The translations under genes and the position numbers were made by a program. Shown here piece by piece: positions 25,833 to 40,315 of a DNA stretch of 64,000 nucleotides; position 1 is the first letter of the stretch, and each line of letters begins with the position of its first letter. Origin of the DNA: Paenirhizobium cremeum (GTDB taxonomy: Bacteria > Pseudomonadota > Alphaproteobacteria > Rhizobiales > Rhizobiaceae); the NCBI RefSeq assembly GCF_022884085.1, contig NZ_JAGGCS010000002.1:372001-436000 (forward strand), read 5' to 3'. The notes beneath the pieces are model-generated. The model did not search any database. It was not told the DNA's origin and worked only from the letters and a program-made list of their open reading frames with translations.

Positions 25833-25849
25833 CAATTGGAGGGAAGGCA

Positions 25850-30567
<4,718 letters not shown>

Positions 30568-30571
<4 letters not shown>

Positions 30572-30903
30572 GCGGGATGACCATTGCCACGACCAGCACG
30601 CTCGAGGGCAGGACGATCGTCGAATACAAGGGCATCGTCGCAGGCGAGGCGATCCTCGGGACGAATATCTTCCGGGATCTGTTCGCGGGTATCCGCGATC
30701 TCGTAGGAGGCCGTTCTGCTTCCTACGAGCAGGTCCTGCGCGAGGCCCGGGAAACGGCACTTCGCGAACTCGAAGAGCAGGCGAGAAGCCTCGGCGCCGA
30801 TGCAGTGGTCGGCGTCGACATCGACTATGAGAACATTTCGACCGGGTCCAGCGGCTCCATGCTGATGGTGTCTGCATCCGGAACCGCAGTAGTGACACGG
30901 TAA
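30568..30903 (+). CDS. YbjQ family protein (UPF0145, putative heavy-metal-binding)
   Basis: 111 residues. Family features: near the start [24 protein letters not shown], followed by a helix with repeated Glu/Arg, then [14 protein letters not shown] and a short strand end. YbjQ proteins form pentamers of unknown function; a metal role has been proposed. Its ATG overlaps the gltB stop (ATGA) and gltD starts 11 bases after its stop, so it is translated inside the glutamate synthase operon. Whether it affects the iron-sulfur enzyme is unknown. Confidence 0.87.
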
Positions 30904-30914
30904 GGGGAAGCACG

Positions 30915-32369
30915 ATGGGCAAGGTTACAGGTTTCATGGAAATCGACCGGCAGGTGGCGAAGTATCAGCCCGCCTCCGACCGCATCCGCCATTTCCGCGA
31001 ATTCACCATTCCGATGTCGGATGCCGAGGTCACCAAGCAGGCCGCGCGCTGTATGGACTGCGGCATTCCTTATTGCCACGGCCCGACGGGCTGCCCGGTC
31101 CATAACCAGATCCCCGACTGGAACGATCTCGTCTACAACAACAAGTGGGAGGAGGCGATCCGCAACCTCCATTCCACCAACAACTTTCCGGAATTTACCG
31201 GCCGCGTCTGTCCGGCGCCGTGCGAGGAAGCCTGCACGCTGAACCTCGAGGACACGCCTGTCGCGATCAAGACCGTCGAGCAGGCAATTGCCGACAAGGC
31301 CTATGAGCTGGGTTTCATCGTGCCGCAGCCGGCGACGGTTCACACCGGCAAGAAGGTCGCCGTCATTGGTTCGGGGCCGTCCGGTCTCGCCGCTGCCCAG
31401 CAGCTCGGCCGCGCGGGTCACGAGGTCCATGTCTACGAGCGCGAGTCCAAGCCCGGCGGGTTGCTGCGTTACGGCATTCCGGACTTCAAGATGGAGAAGA
31501 ATTTCATCGACCGCCGCGTCGAACAGATGAAGGGCGAGAACGTCACCTTCCATTGCGGCGTCAATGTCGGGGTCGACGTGAAGGTTGAGACGCTGCTGGC
31601 GGACTACGATGCCGTGCTCTATTGCGGCGGTTCGGAAACGCCCCGCGAGGCCGGCATTCCGGGCGTCGACCTGCACGGCGTTTATGACGCCATGCCCTAT
31701 CTGGTTCAGCAGAACCGCCGCGTCGGCCGCGAGAATATCGATTCGACCGGCTGGCCGTCCGATCCGATCCTTGCCGGCGGCAAGCATGTCGTCGTCGTCG
31801 GCGGTGGCGATACGGCGTCCGACTGCGTCGGCACCGCATTCCGTCAGGGCGCGGTGAAGGTCACCCAGCTCGACATCCGCCCGCGTCCGCCGGAAAAGGA
31901 AGACAAGCTCGCCGTCTGGCCGTTCTGGGCGACGAAAATGCGGACCTCTTCCTCGCAGGCCGAAGGCGCGATCCGCGAATTCCAAGTTGCCACGCTCGAA
32001 TTCGTTGGCGAAGACGGTGTGCTGACGGGTGTGAAGTGCTGCCAGGTGGATGATCGCCGCAAGCCGATCGCCGGCACGGAGTTCATCATCAAGGCCGACC
32101 TCGGATTCATCGCCATCGGTTTCTCCGGCCCGTTCAAGGACAGCGTGCTGAAGGAACTCGATGGCAAGCTCAAGCTCAATGTCGACAGCCGTGGTTCGAC
32201 CAACGTCGTTGCAAACACCAACGACTACAAGACCTCGGTCGACAAGCTCTGGACGGCGGGCGACGTGCGTCGCGGCCAGTCGCTGGTGGTCTGGGCCATC
32301 CGCGAGGGACGCCAGGCCGCCCGCGCCATCGACGAGGCGCTGATGGGATCGAGCGTCCTGCCGCGTTGA
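30915..32369 (+). CDS. gltD: Glutamate synthase (NADPH) small subunit
   Basis: 484 residues. Passes electrons from NADPH through FAD and iron-sulfur clusters to GltB. N-terminal cysteines CMDCGIPYCHGPTGC and CPAPCEEAC bind [4Fe-4S] clusters; the FAD site is IGSGPSGLAAAQ and the NADPH site VVGGGDTASDC. The C-terminal WTAGDVRRGQSLVVWAI block is complete. ATG at 30915 sits after a GGGGAAG site. Third gene of gltB-ybjQ-gltD, closed by the terminator at 32391. Confidence 0.96.
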   Translation: MGKVTGFMEIDRQVAKYQPASDRIRHFREFTIPMSDAEVTKQAARCMDCGIPYCHGPTGCPVHNQIPDWNDLVYNNKWEEAIRNLHSTNNFPEFTGRVCPAPCEEACTLNLEDTPVAIKTVEQAIADKAYELGFIVPQPATVHTGKKVAVIGSGPSGLAAAQQLGRAGHEVHVYERESKPGGLLRYGIPDFKMEKNFIDRRVEQMKGENVTFHCGVNVGVDVKVETLLADYDAVLYCGGSETPREAGIPGVDLHGVYDAMPYLVQQNRRVGRENIDSTGWPSDPILAGGKHVVVVGGGDTASDCVGTAFRQGAVKVTQLDIRPRPPEKEDKLAVWPFWATKMRTSSSQAEGAIREFQVATLEFVGEDGVLTGVKCCQVDDRRKPIAGTEFIIKADLGFIAIGFSGPFKDSVLKELDGKLKLNVDSRGSTNVVANTNDYKTSVDKLWTAGDVRRGQSLVVWAIREGRQAARAIDEALMGSSVLPR

Positions 32370-32390
32370 TTGTCCGCGGATAACGAGATG

Positions 32391-32418
32391 AAGGGGCCGC
32401 GGTGACGCGGCCCTTTTT
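32391..32418. terminator. Terminator at the end of the gltB-ybjQ-gltD operon
   Basis: GGGCCGC/GCGGCCC stem (32394-32400 with 32407-32413) flanked by A and T runs; ends in TTTTT on the plus strand. The convergent DUF459 gene ends just beyond it. Confidence 0.85.
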
Positions 32419-32422
32419 GCGT

Positions 32423-33616
32423 TTACGGACTGGTGGAGCCGGTGGTGATGATACGCACGTCGTCCGCGCGGCCGGCCGGCGGCGGGGGCAGCACGCCGTT
32501 CCTGACTAGCTGTTCGCGGGGAGAGGGAATGCTGGCAACAGGCAGCGGCGCTCCGCCGAGCAATTCGGTCGCGCCATCGAGTTCGGGGTCGAACAGGTCG
32601 ATCGGCGGTGTCCTTACGACATTCTGTATCTCCGCCGGCGGCAGGTCGACGAGGACAGGCAGGTTGCTTGCATCCAGCCGCACGAGATCCGGGCTGGTCA
32701 GGTCGCCCAGATAGCGGCGGGCCGGTTTTTCGACATAGAAGGCGAGTTTGCGCTTTCCGGGAGGCGTCAGGCCGATCCCGTCCGTGCCGCGCAGGCGCAC
32801 CTGCTGGCCGTTGATATCCGAGCCGGTGACGATGAAGCGGCCGTCCTGATCGACGAAGCCATCCCAGACATCGACGAACTCGGCGCCGATCTTTTCGGCT
32901 GCGGCGCGATAGACGCCGTTGAGCTTCAGGGCATCGGCCGTCATGTTCTGCGGACGAAAGGCGGGGAGGCCGACCCAGATCAAGGGCAACTGGCGCTGCC
33001 TGACGGTATTTCCAAGGGCGACGATGCGCCTCTCGTATTCCTTGAACCAGCCGTCGGTGCGGAAATCGAGTTTTCCTTCCGCCGTCTCCATCTGCTGGCG
33101 GTCGTTGGCGCCGATCTCGATGACCACGAGAGCGGGCTTTACCTCATCGAGGATGGCAGGAAGCTGCGCCTGCCAGTCGTAATAGTCGCCACGCACGAGG
33201 CCGGAAGAGCCGTTGCTGCGTTCTTCGACAATGACGCCGGGAGACGTTGCGAAGGCCTCCTGCAGGCCCTCCGCCAGGCCATCGGCCACGAAGTCGCCGA
33301 CCACCAGGATCTTGCGCGCATCCTCCAGCTTGGCCACGGGCGGCGGCGGGGCCGGAGCCGTCGTCGTTATCGTCGTGACGCTGGGGGAGGTCGGTTTCTT
33401 GCGTGCACGCGGGATCTTGACCTGCTTGCGCGGCACCGGCGGCGGTTCCACATAGCGGGGTTCGCGCGTGCCGAACAGAAGATCGAGCAGCGTGCGGCGC
33501 TCGCCATATTGCTGCGCCTCCGCCGTGTCGAAAGCCATGGCAAGAGAGGCCGCAAGCGACAGGGCGAGGACGACGGTCCTTCGCCGGGAATTCGATTGCT
33601 GGTTTGCCCCGCGCAT
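32423..33616 (-). CDS. DUF459 SGNH-fold periplasmic protein with degenerate catalytic triad
   Basis: 397 residues. Signal-like N-terminus (RRR then hydrophobic 14-30, cleavage near AEA-QQ), a proline-rich linker about 55-95, then an SGNH/GDSL-type fold. Block III GAND (169-172) is kept. The block I Ser position reads GDF (Phe109), and the block V His position reads DGIG (Gly282) where hydrolases have DGxH. It therefore probably cannot work as an ordinary SGNH esterase. Rhizobial homologues occupy the same place beside gltD and a lytic transglycosylase, which suggests a wall-related role. This is inference. Confidence 0.8.
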   Translation of the reverse strand: MRGANQQSNSRRRTVVLALSLAASLAMAFDTAEAQQYGERRTLLDLLFGTREPRYVEPPPVPRKQVKIPRARKKPTSPSVTTITTTAPAPPPPVAKLEDARKILVVGDFVADGLAEGLQEAFATSPGVIVEERSNGSSGLVRGDYYDWQAQLPAILDEVKPALVVIEIGANDRQQMETAEGKLDFRTDGWFKEYERRIVALGNTVRQRQLPLIWVGLPAFRPQNMTADALKLNGVYRAAAEKIGAEFVDVWDGFVDQDGRFIVTGSDINGQQVRLRGTDGIGLTPPGKRKLAFYVEKPARRYLGDLTSPDLVRLDASNLPVLVDLPPAEIQNVVRTPPIDLFDPELDGATELLGGAPLPVASIPSPREQLVRNGVLPPPPAGRADDVRIITTGSTSP

Positions 33617-33690
33617 CCGCTTCGTCGCCTCTTGCCTGCCTCACCGCCGTCGCGAGATCAATCGATATGTGGATCGCGTCGCGATGCTTG

Positions 33691-34902
33691 TCAATTCCGC
33701 AGGGCGTCGAGCAATACGCGCGACGGCTGTCCGTCTACCGACATGCCGAGCCGCGACTGGATCGCTTCGATCGCGGCCTTGGAGCCGGAACCGAAATTGC
33801 CGTCGATCTTGCCGTCGTAATAGCCGAGTTCCTGCATCCGCGCCTGCAGTTCGAACTTCTCCTTGATGTCCAGGCTGTTGTGCGGGCGCGGCCAGGCCTG
33901 CTGCACGCCGCCGTAGCCGGCAATTTCGTCGGCCAGCATACCGACCGCCAGGGCATAGGAATCGGCCGCATTGTAGCGCTTGATGACGAAGAAATTCTTG
34001 GTCATCAGGAAGCCCGGACCGTTCGGTCCGCCGGGCATCTTCAACTCGGCGCGCTCTGTGCCGTTCTTGAAGCCCTTGCCGCTCGGACGGGTGAAGCCGA
34101 GGGCTGCCCATTGCGCCAGCGTCTTGGTCTTGCCGGCATGGGCGGCGCCGCCCGCCGGAACGACGATTTCGTAGCCCCAGGTCTTTCCGGTCTGCCAGTC
34201 GTTCTTCTGCAGCAGGTTGGCCGAGGTGGCGAGCGCATCCGGGACGGAGTGCCAGATATCCTTCTTGCCATTGCCGTCGGCGTCGACCGCATAAAGAAGG
34301 TAGCTCGACGGAATGAACTGGGTATGCCCCATGGCACCGGCCCATGACCCCATCAGCCCCTTAGAGGTGACGTTGCCGCTCTGCAGCATCTTGAGCGCGG
34401 CAATCAGCTGTTTCTGCGCGTATTTCGAACGCTTCGGATCGGCGTAGGCGAGGGTTGCCAGCGCCCGGGGCACGTGGTGCAGCCTTTCCGGCGTCTCAAG
34501 AGCCGCGCCGTAATTCGATTCCATCGACCAGATCGCCAGAAGGATGTTCTTGTCGACGCCGAAATGGCGCTCTATGGCAGCGAGCGTCGGACCGTATTTG
34601 GCGGCCATCTCGCGGCCGACCTTCACGGTGTAGGGATTGACGCGCGAATCGAGGTAGTCCCAGATCTGCGACTTGAATTCCGGCTGATAGCGGGCCTTTT
34701 CGAGAACGAAGTCATCGGGCTCGCTGACGCCGGCGAAGGCCTGGTTATAGGTCTTCTGACTGATGCCGTTCTGCGCGGCCGTCGCGTAAAAGCCGTTGAT
34801 CCACTTCTTGAAGCCGGCATCCGCGCGGGCTTCGACCGGCAGAAGGCCGGCTACGATCGAAAAAGCAAGGGCGCCAAAAAGCTTGCGACTGGTTCGGTTC
34901 AT
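33691..34902 (-). CDS. Lytic murein transglycosylase, MltB family, with peptidoglycan-binding domain
   Basis: 403 residues. Cuts peptidoglycan glycan strands to 1,6-anhydro products in the periplasm. Signal peptide about 1-25 (ends ARA-DA), no lipobox. The SLT/MltB catalytic domain spans about 30-325 with catalytic Glu in AIWSMESNYG and the typical GSWAGAMGHTQFIPSSY. A PG_binding_1 domain ends the protein (LGYYDGKIDGNFGSGS about 365-380). ATG at 34902 is 6 bases after GGGGAG; an ATG two codons earlier overlaps that site. It lies upstream of the DUF459 gene on the same strand, 74 bases apart. Confidence 0.92.
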   Translation of the reverse strand: MNRTSRKLFGALAFSIVAGLLPVEARADAGFKKWINGFYATAAQNGISQKTYNQAFAGVSEPDDFVLEKARYQPEFKSQIWDYLDSRVNPYTVKVGREMAAKYGPTLAAIERHFGVDKNILLAIWSMESNYGAALETPERLHHVPRALATLAYADPKRSKYAQKQLIAALKMLQSGNVTSKGLMGSWAGAMGHTQFIPSSYLLYAVDADGNGKKDIWHSVPDALATSANLLQKNDWQTGKTWGYEIVVPAGGAAHAGKTKTLAQWAALGFTRPSGKGFKNGTERAELKMPGGPNGPGFLMTKNFFVIKRYNAADSYALAVGMLADEIAGYGGVQQAWPRPHNSLDIKEKFELQARMQELGYYDGKIDGNFGSGSKAAIEAIQSRLGMSVDGQPSRVLLDALRN

Positions 34903-35101
34903 GGACATCTCCCCGTCAAATTTACGGTTCGCTTTCAGGCCGCGTCGGCGGCTGTTCACCCTAGGTTAATGCTATAGCGTCAACAAATTCTTTACCATCG
35001 ACCGCCTGTCGAGGGTAGCCTTTGCGAAACCGTAGTAAAGATATACTAGTTGGCATTGGCGTATAGAAGGCGCCTTACAAGTCATCCTCCAGGAGGAATG
35101 T

Positions 35102-35989
35102 GTGGTTCAACGAAATAAACTCCGAAAAGCCGTTTTCCCCGTTGCCGGTCTGGGCACGCGTTTCCTTCCCGCGACCAAGGCCGTTCCGAAAGAAATGCTG
35201 ACCGTCGTGGACAAGCCGGTCATTCAATACGTTGTCGATGAGGCCATAGAGGCAGGCATCGAGCATTTTGTCTTCGTCACCGGTCGCGGAAAGGCCGTCA
35301 TCGAAGACTATTTCGATATTCAGTTCGAACTGGAACAGACCCTCAAGAGCCGTAACAAGAATGCCGAGCTGACGCTGCTTTCCGGCCTGCTTCCCAAGGC
35401 GGGCACTGCGAGCTTTACCCGTCAGCAGGAGCCGCTCGGCCTCGGCCATGCCGTATGGTGCGCCCGCGATATCGTCGGCGACGAACCTTTTGCCCTTCTC
35501 CTCCCCGATATGATCATGCGCGGCGAAAAGGGCTGCCTGAAAGGCATGGTCGAACTTTACGAAAAGGCCGGCGGCAATATCATTGCCGTCGAGGAATGCG
35601 CTCCCGAACAGGCCCATAAATACGGGATCGTCGGTGTCGGCGAGATGCTGGACGGCGGCTTCCGCATCACAGAAATGGTCGAAAAACCGGCCAAGGGAAC
35701 CGCTCCCTCCAACTTCTTCATCAATGGCCGCTATATCCTGCAGCCCGAGATCTTCAAGATTCTCGAAACCCAGGAGCGCGGCGCCGGCAACGAAATCCAG
35801 CTGACCGACGGCATGCTGAAACTTGCCAAGGAACAGGCCTTCGCCGGCTATCACTTCAAGGGCGATACCTTCGACTGCGGCGCCAAGGATGGCTTCATCC
35901 TCGCCAACGTCGCCTTCGCGCTCGATCGTGCGGACATCCGCCCGACCGTCGAGGAGCCGCTCAAGGCCCTTATCGCGGCCCTCAAATAA
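35102..35989 (+). CDS. galU: UTP-glucose-1-phosphate uridylyltransferase
   Basis: 295 residues. Makes UDP-glucose for exopolysaccharide, lipopolysaccharide and glucan. The signature [20 protein letters not shown] covers residues 12-31, followed by [11 protein letters not shown]; the C-terminal NEIQLTDG and FDCGAKDGF blocks are normal. The start is GTG at 35102 directly behind AGGAGG; an ATG three bases earlier is out of frame. Rhizobial names include exoN. Its 3' end faces the outer-membrane protein gene with a 7-base gap and no separate terminator. Confidence 0.95.
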   Translation: MVQRNKLRKAVFPVAGLGTRFLPATKAVPKEMLTVVDKPVIQYVVDEAIEAGIEHFVFVTGRGKAVIEDYFDIQFELEQTLKSRNKNAELTLLSGLLPKAGTASFTRQQEPLGLGHAVWCARDIVGDEPFALLLPDMIMRGEKGCLKGMVELYEKAGGNIIAVEECAPEQAHKYGIVGVGEMLDGGFRITEMVEKPAKGTAPSNFFINGRYILQPEIFKILETQERGAGNEIQLTDGMLKLAKEQAFAGYHFKGDTFDCGAKDGFILANVAFALDRADIRPTVEEPLKALIAALK

Positions 35990-35996
35990 GAGAGGC

Positions 35997-37499
35997 TCAG
36001 CGCTTGGTGGTCAAACCGACCATCGCGCGCATCACATTGCTATCGGCGGCGGACTTGTATTCGGTTCTTTCGTAGCTGAGGTCCGCCGCCAGATCGAGAT
36101 AGCGGTTCACGCTCCAGGTCAGTCCGGCACCGGTGGTATAGGTCACCGTGTCGGGCGGAGCGGTGTCATCCTGATATTCGGTCCAGCGTGACGATCCCGA
36201 CAGGCGGGCAACGAGATTGCTGCGCAACCGATGCTCGACTTCGGCGTTGAGGGCATAGATGACCGATCCGCTCAGTCCCGCTGTGGTCGAGGGATCGATC
36301 GTGGTCGTCAGCCCGAGATTGACGTCGGTGCCCTGCCGTGGCGACCAGTAGACGTTGCCATCGATGGTCATGGCGCCGATTTCCTTCAGCCGTTCGTCGT
36401 CGAAACGTTGCTGACGGTAGCCGAGGCCGATTTCGCCGCGCAGCTTTTCGCCGAAATCGGCGGCAATGCCGGCCTTGGCCGCGTAGAACTCGCCGGAGCG
36501 GCGATAACCCTCCGAATCCGTCTTTTCGTCATAGGCGACGCGACCGACCGAGACCTCCGTAAAGGGCGTCAGCGCCGGCGACACCTCGTAGCCGATGCGA
36601 CCGCGCAAGGTGCCCGAGAGGCGGTTGCGGTCGCTGAGTGAGACCATGGTGCCGTCGGAAAGTTCCGCATCGGAATATTGCCAGCGTTCCAGGTCTGCAC
36701 CGACCGTGCCGCGCAGCCTGCCGAAATCGTGTTCCACCGAAACGCCGCCGGTGTACATATGGACCCCTGACTGCACGGCGGCTCCCGAAATGGCGTTCGG
36801 ATCGTTGGTGTCTTCACGGCTGAAGGAATAGCCGCCCGTGATGTGAGCGACTGTATCGTGGGAGATATCGAGCCTGAGGTCGGCATTGACGTTTGCGTTC
36901 GGATCGGTCGCTCCGTGGCCGGAGATATTCCTCTGCCAATAGCCTTCGCCGCCGATGGTCAGTTCGTGGCGTGACCAGTCGGAGGTGAGACTGCCTTTCA
37001 GGCCTGTTTCCATATAGTTGCGGGTCTCGCGGCCTTCGCTGTCGTCGGTGGTTTCGCTGCCGAATCGCTGGATGATGGATGGGCGCAGCACCATGGTGCC
37101 GAGCCGGATGCCGTCCGTTTCTTCCGCTTCGCGCCGGATGCGCTGGGCGGTGGCGTCGTCAAGCGTCGTCTCGCGCAGGTTCATGCGGCCGAAATCGTCT
37201 TCCGGAGCGGCAAGGTCGGCGTCGGTGAAGTCGGGAGAGGTCGTGCTGCCGGTGGCAAGCGGGTCGGTTGCAGTTGCACCGGTGGTGGCTGTGGCCTGAG
37301 GTGTTGTCGTCGCCGCTCCCGGTTGCTGCAGGGGCGTTGAAGACGACGAACCGGCCGGTGTCGCTGTCTGGGGCGGGAGGACTGTCTGGGCGAGCGATGG
37401 CGATGCAGGGCCGAACAGGCTTGCCGCCAGGACGCCGGCGAGGCGGCGGGTCCTGCGGCAACGGGCGTGCGCCGTTCCGGTCTTCTTATTTTGAACCAT
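35997..37499 (-). CDS. Outer-membrane beta-barrel protein (putative porin-like, BBP2 type)
   Basis: 500 residues. Signal peptide with basic start (KKTG...RCRRTRR) and cleavage near SLA-QT (about 38). A Thr/Ser/Pro low-complexity stretch follows to about 100. The remainder alternates short amphipathic strands with Asp/Asn/Gly turns and ends in VGLTTKR, which differs from the usual terminal Phe but is otherwise barrel-like. I recognise the rhizobial outer membrane beta-barrel type; cargo or partner unknown. Divergent from kdsD. Confidence 0.8.
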   Translation of the reverse strand: MVQNKKTGTAHARCRRTRRLAGVLAASLFGPASPSLAQTVLPPQTATPAGSSSSTPLQQPGAATTTPQATATTGATATDPLATGSTTSPDFTDADLAAPEDDFGRMNLRETTLDDATAQRIRREAEETDGIRLGTMVLRPSIIQRFGSETTDDSEGRETRNYMETGLKGSLTSDWSRHELTIGGEGYWQRNISGHGATDPNANVNADLRLDISHDTVAHITGGYSFSREDTNDPNAISGAAVQSGVHMYTGGVSVEHDFGRLRGTVGADLERWQYSDAELSDGTMVSLSDRNRLSGTLRGRIGYEVSPALTPFTEVSVGRVAYDEKTDSEGYRRSGEFYAAKAGIAADFGEKLRGEIGLGYRQQRFDDERLKEIGAMTIDGNVYWSPRQGTDVNLGLTTTIDPSTTAGLSGSVIYALNAEVEHRLRSNLVARLSGSSRWTEYQDDTAPPDTVTYTTGAGLTWSVNRYLDLAADLSYERTEYKSAADSNVMRAMVGLTTKR

Positions 37500-37653
37500 C
37501 GGGTTGTTGCTCGAAGCTTGAATGCTTACCCAAACGTAAAGTCATGTGGTTAATGTTTGGTTGCCGAGCTGTCCGAAGGGCAGGGGACAGAACGACAAGA
37601 GGCCGCAGTTTCGCCGTGTGGACAGGATGGAGCAAAAGCAGTATAGGACCGCC

Positions 37654-38649
37654 ATGATTAAGCGCGCTGTCAATCTCGTCGAAGCCGGAGCCGTCGAATC
37701 GGCTCTCAGGGTCGTCACGACCGAACGCAATGCTCTGGAGGCGCTGCAAGCCGCCCTGACCAATGGCCTTGCCGGTCCCTTCTGCAATGCAGTGAACATC
37801 ATCGGCGGCATTTCCGGCCGTGTGATCGTCACAGGCGTCGGCAAGAGTGGCCATATCGGCACGAAGATCGCCGCGACCTTCGCTTCGACCGGTACACCCG
37901 CTTTCTTCGTGCATCCTGTCGAAGCCAATCACGGCGACCTCGGCATGATCGGCCGCGACGATGCGATCCTTGCGATGTCATGGGGCGGCGAGAGCCAGGA
38001 ACTGCAGGGCATCCTCAATTATTCGCGTCGCTTCTCCATCCCGCTGATCGCGATGACGGCGGGCGAAACCTCGACGCTTGCCCGCGAGGCGGATATCGTT
38101 CTGCTGCTGCCGAAGGTTCAGGAAGCCTGTCCGCATGGGCTTGCACCGACTTCATCCACCGTCATGCAGCTTGCCATGGGCGATGCGATCGCGATCTCTC
38201 TCCTCGAAGCCCGCGGCTTTACGCCGAGCGATTTCCGCATCTTCCACCCCGGCGGCAAGCTGGGCGCGAGCCTTACCCATGTGCGCGATATCATGCACAC
38301 GGGAGACCGGCTGCCGCTGGTCAAGCAGGGCACGCCGATGCCGGAGGCGATTGTCACTCTGTCGCACAAGCACTTCGGCTGCGTCGCGGTTCTGGATGAT
38401 GACGGCAAGCTCTGCGGCATCGTTACGGAAGGTGATATGGCGCGCAACCTGTCGCGCAACCTCGCCGAACTCTGTGTCGATGACGTCATGACCCGCACGC
38501 CTAAGACCATCAAGCCGACGACGCTTGCGACCGCGGCTCTCGCCACGCTCAACGAGCACAGTATCGGCGCGCTGATCGTCGTCGATGAAGACAACCGGCC
38601 GATCGGCCTCGTTCACTTCCACGATCTCTTGCGGATCGGGGTTGCCTGA
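37654..38649 (+). CDS. kdsD: Arabinose-5-phosphate isomerase, KpsF/GutQ/KdsD family
   Basis: 331 residues. Converts ribulose-5-phosphate to arabinose-5-phosphate, the first step to the Kdo sugar of lipopolysaccharide. The SIS domain occupies about 35-180 (GVGKSGHIG, ASTGTPAFFVHPVEA, GDLGM), and two CBS domains fill 205-330 (MHTGDRLPLV and DDVMTRTPKTI). The ATG at 37654 has AGGA at good distance; another ATG at 37627 is possible. Galactose-type SIS proteins are the main alternative. Confidence 0.9.
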   Translation: MIKRAVNLVEAGAVESALRVVTTERNALEALQAALTNGLAGPFCNAVNIIGGISGRVIVTGVGKSGHIGTKIAATFASTGTPAFFVHPVEANHGDLGMIGRDDAILAMSWGGESQELQGILNYSRRFSIPLIAMTAGETSTLAREADIVLLLPKVQEACPHGLAPTSSTVMQLAMGDAIAISLLEARGFTPSDFRIFHPGGKLGASLTHVRDIMHTGDRLPLVKQGTPMPEAIVTLSHKHFGCVAVLDDDGKLCGIVTEGDMARNLSRNLAELCVDDVMTRTPKTIKPTTLATAALATLNEHSIGALIVVDEDNRPIGLVHFHDLLRIGVA

Positions 38650-38705
38650 CTTCCGCATTCCTGCGCCTCCATTCGGGCGCGCAGAAGAGCAAGAACGCCG
38701 ATCCG

Positions 38706-39164
38706 TCAGGCTTTTTCCACCGTCAAGTCGCGGCCGTTACCCGCGATGACCTTCACTTTGGTGCCGGCCGGCAGGTCCGGTCCCTGCACCGGCCAGTAGG
38801 TATCGTCCAGCCTGATCCGTCCCCGTCCCTCGGTGATGGGCTCGGCCAGCGTCGCTGTGCGTCCGACGAGGCTTGCCGTGCGCTGGTTGAGGAGCGGCTC
38901 GTCGGTTACGACATGGCCGGTGCCGAGAAGACGGCGGCCGAGCAGGGTCGAGACCACGGCGAGCACGGCAAACAGCACCAGTTGGACCTGCCAGGTCCAG
39001 AGCGAGACCTCCCACAGAACCAGCGACAGGGCTCCGGTCAGCAACGCTGCGATGCCGATCCAGACGAGGAAGACGCCGGGCACGAGGAGTTCCGCTGCCA
39101 GCAGAACGAGGCCGAGCAGCCACCATGTCCAGGGGCCGAGTTCGACGATCATGCGGCTCAGCAT
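38706..39164 (-). CDS. NfeD family membrane protein
   Basis: 152 residues. Three to four hydrophobic segments in the first 75 residues, then an OB-fold domain (GRTATLAEPITEGRGRIRLDD and TKVKVIAGNGRDLTV) typical of NfeD. It works with SPFH proteins in membrane-domain organisation and lies directly behind one. Start chosen at ATG 39164, 7 bases after GGAGGG; a GTG one codon earlier immediately follows the SPFH stop. The pair is clearly one operon. Confidence 0.9.
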   Translation of the reverse strand: MLSRMIVELGPWTWWLLGLVLLAAELLVPGVFLVWIGIAALLTGALSLVLWEVSLWTWQVQLVLFAVLAVVSTLLGRRLLGTGHVVTDEPLLNQRTASLVGRTATLAEPITEGRGRIRLDDTYWPVQGPDLPAGTKVKVIAGNGRDLTVEKA

Positions 39165-39167
39165 CAC

Positions 39168-40184
39168 TCAGCCCTCCGGGGTCTGGCCGAAGGGGGGCAC
39201 GGGCGGCGTCGAGCGGGTGGCTGGAGCGGCAGGACGTGGACGAGGGGCCGGAGCGGGCCCAGCGGCGTCGCCGAAGACTTCGCGGGCGATCGCGCCGATG
39301 CCGCCGAGCGAACCGATCAGGCTGGAAGCCTCCATCGGCATCAGGACGACCTTGGCGTTGGATGCTGTGCCGATCGCGGCCATGGCTTCGGTGTATTTCT
39401 GGGCGACGAAATAGTTGATGGCATTGACATCGCCCGCCGCGATTGCGTCCGAGACAAAGCGTGTCGCTTTGGCTTCGGCTTCCGCTAGGCGCTCGCGGGC
39501 CTCGGCCTCGCGGTAGGCTGCCTCTCGCTGGCCTTCCGCCTGCAGGATCGCCGATTGCTTGGCGCCCTCGGCGCGCAGGATCTGTGCGTTTCGGAAGCCT
39601 TCGGCTTCCAGCACCTGAGCGCGCTTCTCGCGCTCGGCCTTCATCTGGCGAGCCATGGCGTCTACCAGATCCTTCGGAGGCTGGATGTCCTTGATCTCGA
39701 CGCGGGTGACTTTGATGCCCCAGGGGCCGACGGCTTCGTCGACCACCTTGAGGAGGCGGTCGTTGATCGCCTCGCGGTTCGACAGCAACTCGTCGAGATC
39801 CATGGAGCCCATGACCGAACGGATGTTGGTCATGGTGAGGTTCAGGATGGCGTTTTCCAGATTGGCGACCTGATAGGCAGCCTGGGCGGCATTCAGCACC
39901 TGGTAAAAGGCAACGGCATCCGCCGAGACGCTGGCATTGTCCTTGGTGATGACTTCCTGCGTCGGAACGTCGAGCACCTGCTCCATCACGTTCATCTTGG
40001 CGCCGATGCGTTCGATGAAGGGAATGATGAGGTTAAGGCCGGGCTCGAGTGTGCGGGTATAGCGGCCGAAGCGCTCGATGGTGTAGCGGAATCCCTGTGG
40101 TACCGTCTTGATCCCCGCGAAGAGAACGAGAATGACCAGTACGACAAGCGCGATAACGACGATATCGGGACCTGCGAACCCCAT
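39168..40184 (-). CDS. SPFH/Band 7 (stomatin-like, QmcA-type) membrane protein
   Basis: 338 residues. One N-terminal membrane anchor (7-25), the SPFH domain about 25-190 ([23 protein letters not shown] split by conserved Gly), a charged Ala/Glu coiled coil about 195-265, then a low-complexity Pro/Ala tail. Members oligomerise into membrane microdomains and interact with proteases such as FtsH. Coupled to the following NfeD gene. The specific client is unknown. Confidence 0.93.
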   Translation of the reverse strand: MGFAGPDIVVIALVVLVILVLFAGIKTVPQGFRYTIERFGRYTRTLEPGLNLIIPFIERIGAKMNVMEQVLDVPTQEVITKDNASVSADAVAFYQVLNAAQAAYQVANLENAILNLTMTNIRSVMGSMDLDELLSNREAINDRLLKVVDEAVGPWGIKVTRVEIKDIQPPKDLVDAMARQMKAEREKRAQVLEAEGFRNAQILRAEGAKQSAILQAEGQREAAYREAEARERLAEAEAKATRFVSDAIAAGDVNAINYFVAQKYTEAMAAIGTASNAKVVLMPMEASSLIGSLGGIGAIAREVFGDAAGPAPAPRPRPAAPATRSTPPVPPFGQTPEG

Positions 40185-40315
40185 GATGTGCCCTCCTGTT
40201 TCCGAACGCGTTCTTTATAATGCGTTTCGGTGTCTTTCTAACATCGGATGACGGCGTTTCCATTGCAAGGTCAAGGCCGTGGAGGGTGCGATCATTTCGG
40301 CAGGTGCCAATCGGC

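Larger units (their letters stand above)
25427..25849. other. Divergent ltaE / gltB regulatory region
   Basis: 423 bases with no protein gene, AT-rich for this window between about 25555 and 25720. It must hold both promoters. It contains a 7-bp-arm inverted repeat at 25686-25706 and a 16-base palindrome at 25817-25832 close to the gltB ribosome site, both listed separately. Confidence 0.6.
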
